DNA of 9,817 nucleotides, taken from NCBI GenBank assembly GCA_013330015.1, contig DUJC01000181.1, forward strand, positions 1,114-10,930, read 5' to 3'. The first letter of the stretch is position 1, and each line of letters opens with the position of its first letter. The notes beneath the pieces are model-generated. The model did not search any database and had not been told where the DNA came from. It was given only the letters and a program-made list of their open reading frames with translations. Origin of the DNA: Candidatus Poseidoniaceae archaeon. GTDB taxonomy: Archaea; Thermoplasmatota; Poseidoniia; Poseidoniales; Poseidoniaceae. This document shows, piece after piece, positions 7,001 to 9,817 of the stretch. Made by a program: the position numbers and the translations under genes.

Positions 7001-9817
7001 TGCGTTGCTGATTTCATTGTCGTTGAACCATGGCTTACCCACGGTAGTGTTGTCGAAGATTGTCTCAGCACGAATCATGTAGACGCCTGAGAAGAACTCA
7101 TGGTTGGCAACGGTGGTGGTTGCAACGTCTTCAGCATCGACATTTGTTCGAGAGACGGTATATGATGCCTCCTCGAAGAAGGTGAATTCCTGCAACGTGA
7201 TGTTGTTGAAGGCTACACCCTTGAAACCGTCATTGATACCGTTACGGCCGTCAGCGTCACTTTGGAACTCAAAGTTGAGGTCAATAATCGAGCCTGCAAG
7301 AGAGATGCACTCACGGGACCACTGCAAACTATCTGCAGCAGTGTTGTTAAGGACGTACAAATGGGTCAAATCGATGCTTCGACTGAGAACAAGGTCATCT
7401 GAGTTGAAGAAAACATTGTAGTTGCCACCAGAACCATCCGTACTTGCTGAGTCGCCGATGAAGGAGATTTCTGCTTGGTTGATCGACTCGCTGGCGTTTG
7501 TGAAACCATCGTTGTTGTCATCGTTTCTACAAGTTCCATCCTCATCATAGTCGTTCCACTGACCAAGGAGAGCAGCGGAGTATGTGTCGCCACCCTTTGT
7601 GTAGTCGACATTGATGGAGGCATAGTCGTTAACGTCGACGATTGAGGTCCCATCGACATCGATACCATAGAATGTATCTGCATAATACTCGAAATTCAAG
7701 GAAACGAAGTCTCCAGACATACTTGTCAAATCGATACCTGGTATGGTGAGTGTCTCGTTTTGCCAATCCTCGCCATATCCTAGTGTTGCCGTGTCGCATG
7801 GGTGACCAAACCAATAGGCATTGTTGTTGAAGATGAGATCGTTGCAAGTAGCCTCGTTGTAAATCGCACCTTGTGGGTTGCCATCATCGCTGTAAACATA
7901 TCCGTCGGCACCGCCCTCGAAGGATTCCTTACAGATGACTGCAGGCGCACTGCAAAGAACATCAGACGGCGTTGCGGAGAAGACCGTTGCTTCAATATCG
8001 AAATCGACCAGGGTGTTGCCCCAGTTGTTCGTAACAACATCGATGTCAAACATTCCTTCTGCATAGAGACCTCCAGGGTTGAAGTAATCAATACCTTCGA
8101 CAGTTGGATCGTAAAGATTGAATGGTTGGATGTAGCCAATTATGTCGTCGTTGACGGATTGTTCGTCCCACGCATGGTTGCTCAGCGTTGCTGAAATTCG
8201 ATAGATTGTGTCATTCAGCAAATTTGCAGAGATGGAGGCGGTTTCTTCTTCACCAGGTCCGAGATTGACAAGGTTAAGGTTGCTTTGAAGGGTTTGCGGG
8301 TTTGGAAGGTAAGCCGTGTTTTGCTTGTAAATGGTTACGTTGTCGATTGCATATCCGTCACGCCCAGACCATTGCGACTCATTGTCATCAGCAATTGATC
8401 CTTCAAATCCTGTGCGGAGTCGGAATCGAATGTCGACAACCTCTCCAGCCCAAGGAGATAGGTCGAACTCACCTACGCCTTCTTCAGTGAAGTTGCTCCA
8501 TCCGTAATACGTTCCAGATGAAGCAATGCCGTAGAAGAGAAGGTTTTCAGCTGCACCACCTGCATTGATGGTACGGAATCGATTAAGGTCGTAACCGCCC
8601 CACATGGACATGCCAGACAAACAGTCTCCCCCTACTTGGGCAGATGTTGGGCAAGCAATTGTGGACCATCCAGTCTCAGAGGATCCAACTTCAATCATTG
8701 CGATGTCGTCCCAAACATCACCAACAAGGAATTGGTCTGGTACACCATCTCCGTTTGTATCAACCGCTGATCCGAGTGCACCGAAACCAAGGTGGCGGAA
8801 CAACTCAACGCTTAGGAAAGCACGGTCAGAGCCGGTGAGATCAACGTCCTCAAGTGTGAGAGCATCATCCCAATGACGACCGTATCCAGACCATTCGTCA
8901 CCGCTGCTGTTGGTTTTGTATTCACCGGCCCACATAAAGTCCGTTGGGTTGAGATAATTAGCAGATACGTTTGGATCGTTGTTTCCATCTGTTGCTCCAA
9001 CAGAGTGATTGGTTTCGAGAATCCAACTGGAAGATTGATCGGTGTACTCATTGAACGACCATGTACATCCGCCGTTGCAGCCTGTTGCGTCTGCAGGAGT
9101 ATCAAAGTCGTGGCTGAAGACCGTGGCGTTGGATGAGTTTTGCTCGTCAACAACTTGGAGCACGACGTCGAGGGTTGCCGATTGTGTGAGTGTGTCCATT
9201 CCGGTGTTGGTGACGGTAACGTTGATGTTGCGAGTTCCTTCTCCGACTGCGCCGAAGTATCGATCGACTGGTGAAATATCGATACCTGTGACTCCGATGT
9301 CTTTGTTGTCCATTTCGACAACAGTAACGTAATCATACTGACCGTCCCATCCAAGGTTGTCAATCCAACTTCCGAAGTCGTACGATGTGTGGCCAACAAC
9401 GATGTCAGGTGCGGAGGTTGATGCACCAGCAAGTTGTCCAACAACAGCGATGTTCGGTCGACGTCCTGCTTCGTAAGAGAGCGGTGTTACGTGACCACCC
9501 GACCCATCGGATAGAGTGACTTGAACGGTGGTAGGGAAGTTCAACCAGAAGGAGGAGGTCGAACCACCTGCTGAATCCGAGGTGTTTTGCTGATAAGCAA
9601 CGGTTGGATTGACAAAGTCAGGCTCACCATCACCGTTGATATCTGCCACAGTCACGTCGTAGGAGATGTAAGGGCCGAAGTATGCAAGCGATGGCGTAGC
9701 CCATGTTCCAACAGCAGAAGACGTTGTGTATGTGATGTTTTCTAGATTGCCTTGTGTCATAGCGATGGTATCAATGGTACCGTCGCTGTCCATATCACCG
9801 ATGTCAAAGGCACCGAA
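4082..9817 (-). CDS. Giant multidomain surface protein with C-terminal membrane anchor (5' end outside window)
   Basis: The frame is open to the right edge. The first ATG inside it (9791-9793) is preceded in frame by eight sense codons (FGAFDIGD) that complete an FG-GAP/VCBS motif, so the real start lies beyond the window. Numbering below counts that Met as 1; 1903 residues follow to TAG. Visible order: FG-GAP/VCBS-like repeats (to about 135), CARDB-like (168-216), MAM-like module 1 (224-490), two CARDB-like segments (497-610), MAM-like module 2 (619-875), Ig-like region (880-1060), amidotransferase-like fold (1065-1312), Ig-like (1330-1440), PKD-like (1484-1592), Ig-like (1612-1717), Cys/Trp-rich juxtamembrane part, membrane helix (1775-1797), cytoplasmic tail (1798-1903). 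Many N-X-S/T sequons and 18 mostly paired cysteines, all before the helix, suggest a glycosylated, disulfide-bearing outside. A signal peptide is expected upstream but not visible. Adhesion, binding or degradation of extracellular polymers are possible roles; none is proven. Confidence 0.9.
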   Translation of the reverse strand, partial: FGAFDIGDMDSDGTIDTIAMTQGNLENITYTTSSAVGTWATPSLAYFGPYISYDVTVADINGDGEPDFVNPTVAYQQNTSDSAGGSTSSFWLNFPTTVQVTLSDGSGGHVTPLSYEAGRRPNIAVVGQLAGASTSAPDIVVGHTSYDFGSWIDNLGWDGQYDYVTVVEMDNKDIGVTGIDISPVDRYFGAVGEGTRNINVTVTNTGMDTLTQSATLDVVLQVVDEQNSSNATVFSHDFDTPADATGCNGGCTWSFNEYTDQSSSWILETNHSVGATDGNNDPNVSANYLNPTDFMWAGEYKTNSSGDEWSGYGRHWDDALTLEDVDLTGSDRAFLSVELFRHLGFGALGSAVDTNGDGVPDQFLVGDVWDDIAMIEVGSSETGWSTIACPTSAQVGGDCLSGMSMWGGYDLNRFRTINAGGAAENLLFYGIASSGTYYGWSNFTEEGVGEFDLSPWAGEVVDIRFRLRTGFEGSIADDNESQWSGRDGYAIDNVTIYKQNTAYLPNPQTLQSNLNLVNLGPGEEETASISANLLNDTIYRISATLSNHAWDEQSVNDDIIGYIQPFNLYDPTVEGIDYFNPGGLYAEGMFDIDVVTNNWGNTLVDFDIEATVFSATPSDVLCSAPAVICKESFEGGADGYVYSDDGNPQGAIYNEATCNDLIFNNNAYWFGHPCDTATLGYGEDWQNETLTIPGIDLTSMSGDFVSLNFEYYADTFYGIDVDGTSIVDVNDYASINVDYTKGGDTYSAALLGQWNDYDEDGTCRNDDNNDGFTNASESINQAEISFIGDSASTDGSGGNYNVFFNSDDLVLSRSIDLTHLYVLNNTAADSLQWSRECISLAGSIIDLNFEFQSDADGRNGINDGFKGVAFNNITLQEFTFFEEASYTVSRTNVDAEDVATTTVANHEFFSGVYMIRAETIFDNTTVGKPWFNDNEISNANNIEQVIFNVESVDITLGKPSTLACLDDGVSACVLPIDGSLTHNWDLKATNGVLAGDYMFYMTVYDETDGSQVHQASSSSTTTTLASNERIDLTFPAYNGWMDGHTYNISFHAELANGNPSGNVRYFHATFADQIDVAILGDSTARTSTIKQDLQLLGMTYTQFGINDWTTYLDSGWMTHYDKILLPWQEDIAAKDVESGGRGYYQKLGSTANRQTLESFMSAGGTVQAHLGPQGSQIYGLDVGLNGRLPFGMDVQSRNTPETKILYTGLDIADPFHPIMDDVSTTAFQGFEGDGTVATAVLNTNSVSTQNVPGVCNGYMEDGGFFQSLLRTSANSKDVIMGTCSYYQGGMIVSTIDVATYSSRADSTTFPLLGNMLAYEVTPYPEGFGAMGQDLGLTIDGDMPGIDPSTGGYATHYMKSDATVNFGYTTATTATLTADWILDGPTDWLGQTMASGTDHISEASPSATFCKTDLSSATGCLQGATWTVTLLLHDEAGHARIITVDVETNDVLADAFAPEANMSIDMRDEYADNIEYIGTKTVSSTEWDVNRVILSEAGELVVHFDASESFDADAIDGSNGIVTYEWKVFFDAPYGDTSFNLEGHTFEESAASNGLFSYKFQNVTVDDSGTAESQIRMELRVYDASGKFSDKFRMYFVVVPEGYGDEIPVVQYNDFENTSVGVSESTYTITGTILSGSETGEVYVEAAFSREDFSASAIEKYNLITDSKFDRSDALADSDTFELTLNIDEFYSNTSEVVEIWVRVYEGDDERWSDDLTKMVLINLKQCRGILANESALAAGGEFAWNSTTSKCDWIGEWEYDPETETWSEPTTDNQGGEDAEESSMMLIIAIIATVLVLLLVSALFLRGGSGDKVDNLSAAAAGYGQEMDMTEQYVQQLIAQGYPEETARAYAAQYVGQAAAPAAAVPAAASNDLYTQYYNQYFQQFVAQGYDEATAAQYAQQYAAQAQQQQQ
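4103..4324 (-). repeat. Two copies of a Q/Y/A-rich helical motif in the cytoplasmic tail of the surface protein
   Basis: Residues 1824-1849 (QYVQQLIAQGYPEETARAYA...) and 1872-1897 (QYFQQFVAQGYDEATAAQYA...) align without gaps, with 16 of 26 positions identical and a 48-residue (144-base) period. The DNA arms are 4247-4324 and 4103-4180. Each unit looks like two short amphipathic helices around a Q-G-Y turn. An Ala/Pro linker separates them and a short Gln run ends the protein. The pattern vaguely resembles UBA-type small helical domains (L..xGY..E.A..A), but this is only a resemblance. Confidence 0.75.
4403..4471 (-). other. C-terminal transmembrane helix of the giant surface protein
   Basis: Residues 1775-1797 are a continuous hydrophobic run (MMLIIAIIATVLVLLLVSA then LFL), preceded by an acidic Asp/Glu stretch and followed by RGGSGDK. 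This arrangement, acidic outside and basic inside, anchors a large extracellular part and leaves about 106 residues in the cytoplasm. Confidence 0.9.
5018..5344 (-). other. PKD-like beta-sandwich domain of the surface protein
   Basis: Residues 1484-1592 contain the PKD-type pattern of a strand, then VVHFDASESFDAD, then IVTYEWKVFFD, and later a strand with LRVYDASGKFSDKFRMYFVVV. PKD domains are extracellular spacers or carbohydrate/protein-binding modules in archaeal surface proteins. The classic WDFGDG is replaced by EWKVFFDAPYGD, so the match is by pattern only. Confidence 0.6.
5858..6601 (-). other. Amidotransferase-like alpha/beta domain without the catalytic cysteine
   Basis: Residues 1065-1312 differ from the beta-only surroundings. 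They begin with a strand and helix (IDVAILGDS...TIKQDLQLLGM), then YDKILLPWQED, a helix NRQTLESFMSAGG, and TVQAHLGPQG where class I amidotransferases and ThuA-like proteins place the nucleophile elbow. In that elbow the usual Cys is replaced by Ala-His, so amidotransferase chemistry is unlikely. The end (CSYYQGGMIVSTIDVA...PLLGNMLAYE) resembles the last strand and helix of such folds. Assignment is by pattern and not certain. Confidence 0.5.
6614..7156 (-). other. Ig-like region of the surface protein
   Basis: Residues 880-1060 are rich in alternating hydrophobic strands (SGVYMIRAETIFD, GDYMFYMTVYDET, HTYNISFHAEL) separated by Ser/Thr/Asn loops, with one close cysteine pair (956, 964). This is typical of tandem Ig-like sandwich domains. 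No single family is recognised. Confidence 0.45.
7169..7939 (-). other. MAM-like jelly-roll module, second copy
   Basis: Residues 619-875 start with VICKESFEGG and end with GFKGVAFNNITLQEF, the same frame of motifs as the first module (an E/D-F start, a P-x-IDLT segment, an LNFEYYAD strand, then G-x-F-N-N-I-T). MAM/immune-inhibitor-A-like jelly rolls have this layout. The second copy carries an inserted Asp/Asn-rich loop at 747-770 (DYDEDGTCRNDDNNDGFTN), like a thrombospondin type 3 calcium loop. Confidence 0.5.
8324..9124 (-). other. MAM-like jelly-roll module, first copy
   Basis: Residues 224-490 run from VFSHDFDTP through LEDVDLTGSDRAFLSVELF to a closing GRDGYAIDNVTIYK. The closing G-Y-x-I-D-N-V-T-I is the typical last strand of MAM/immune-inhibitor-A-like domains. 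An acidic loop DTNGDGVPD (345-353) inside it looks calcium-binding. Close cysteine pairs are 239/243 and 381/391. Confidence 0.5.
9146..9292 (-). other. CARDB-like beta-sandwich segment
   Basis: Residues 168-216 read IDISPVDRYFGAVGEGTRNI followed by a NVTVTNTGMDTL strand, the pattern of CARDB adhesion-type domains (a proline-containing first strand, then V-x-V-x-N-x-G). Similar V-x-N-x-G patterns recur at 582-595 (IDVVTNNWGNTLVD). Such modules commonly space binding domains in archaeal and bacterial surface proteins. Confidence 0.5.
9608..9817 (-). other. FG-GAP/VCBS-like calcium-loop repeats at the window edge
   Basis: Two units are visible: FDIGDMDSDGTID, split by the first in-frame ATG, and VTVADINGDGEPDF at 47-60. 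The D-x-[DN]-x-D-G-x-x-D loop after a V/A-D strand is the hallmark of FG-GAP/VCBS beta-propeller repeats. Since a propeller needs about seven blades, most of it probably lies beyond the window. Confidence 0.65.

Noticed and set aside
8812..9444. Minus-strand frame of 210 residues overlapping the giant gene in another phase
   Set aside because: Thr/Ser/His-rich out-of-phase reading of the giant gene; no start signal or domain.

Overview
The window most likely comes from a planktonic archaeon, and marine group II Euryarchaeota (Ca. Poseidoniales) fit best. This is an inference from several signs. There is a giant secreted protein anchored by a C-terminal membrane helix. The S-adenosylhomocysteinase is short and of archaeal/Thermotoga type. 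A TATA-like box lies about 26 bases upstream of a start codon that has no Shine-Dalgarno site. No rRNA or other marker gene is present to prove it.

Left part, + strand (1-1337): the C-terminal tail of an Arg/Gly-rich (RGG-box) protein whose body lies before the window. Eleven bases later comes a GTG-started gene for a TPR protein with a two-helix membrane hairpin. The Shine-Dalgarno site of the second gene overlaps the stop codon of the first, so the two look co-transcribed and translationally coupled.

Right part, - strand (1358-9817), read from right to left: a very large cell-surface protein gene that fills 58% of the window and is open at the right edge, then ahcY (S-adenosylhomocysteinase), then metK (S-adenosylmethionine synthetase, bacterial type). 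The + and - strand units converge with only 20 bases between the stop codons of the TPR gene and metK, and nested inverted repeats lie there.

Functionally, metK and ahcY are two steps of the methyl cycle. MetK makes SAM from methionine and ATP, and AhcY removes the SAH left by methyltransferases. The giant protein is unrelated to this. It combines FG-GAP/VCBS-like repeats, CARDB/Ig-like modules, two MAM-like jelly-roll modules with acidic Asp/Asn loops, an amidotransferase-like fold with no catalytic cysteine, a PKD-like domain, one membrane helix, and a cytoplasmic tail with two copies of a Gln/Tyr/Ala helical motif. It is the least explained part of the window. No tRNA, rRNA, CRISPR array, insertion sequence or integrase was seen, and no gene-free stretch exceeds 140 bases.
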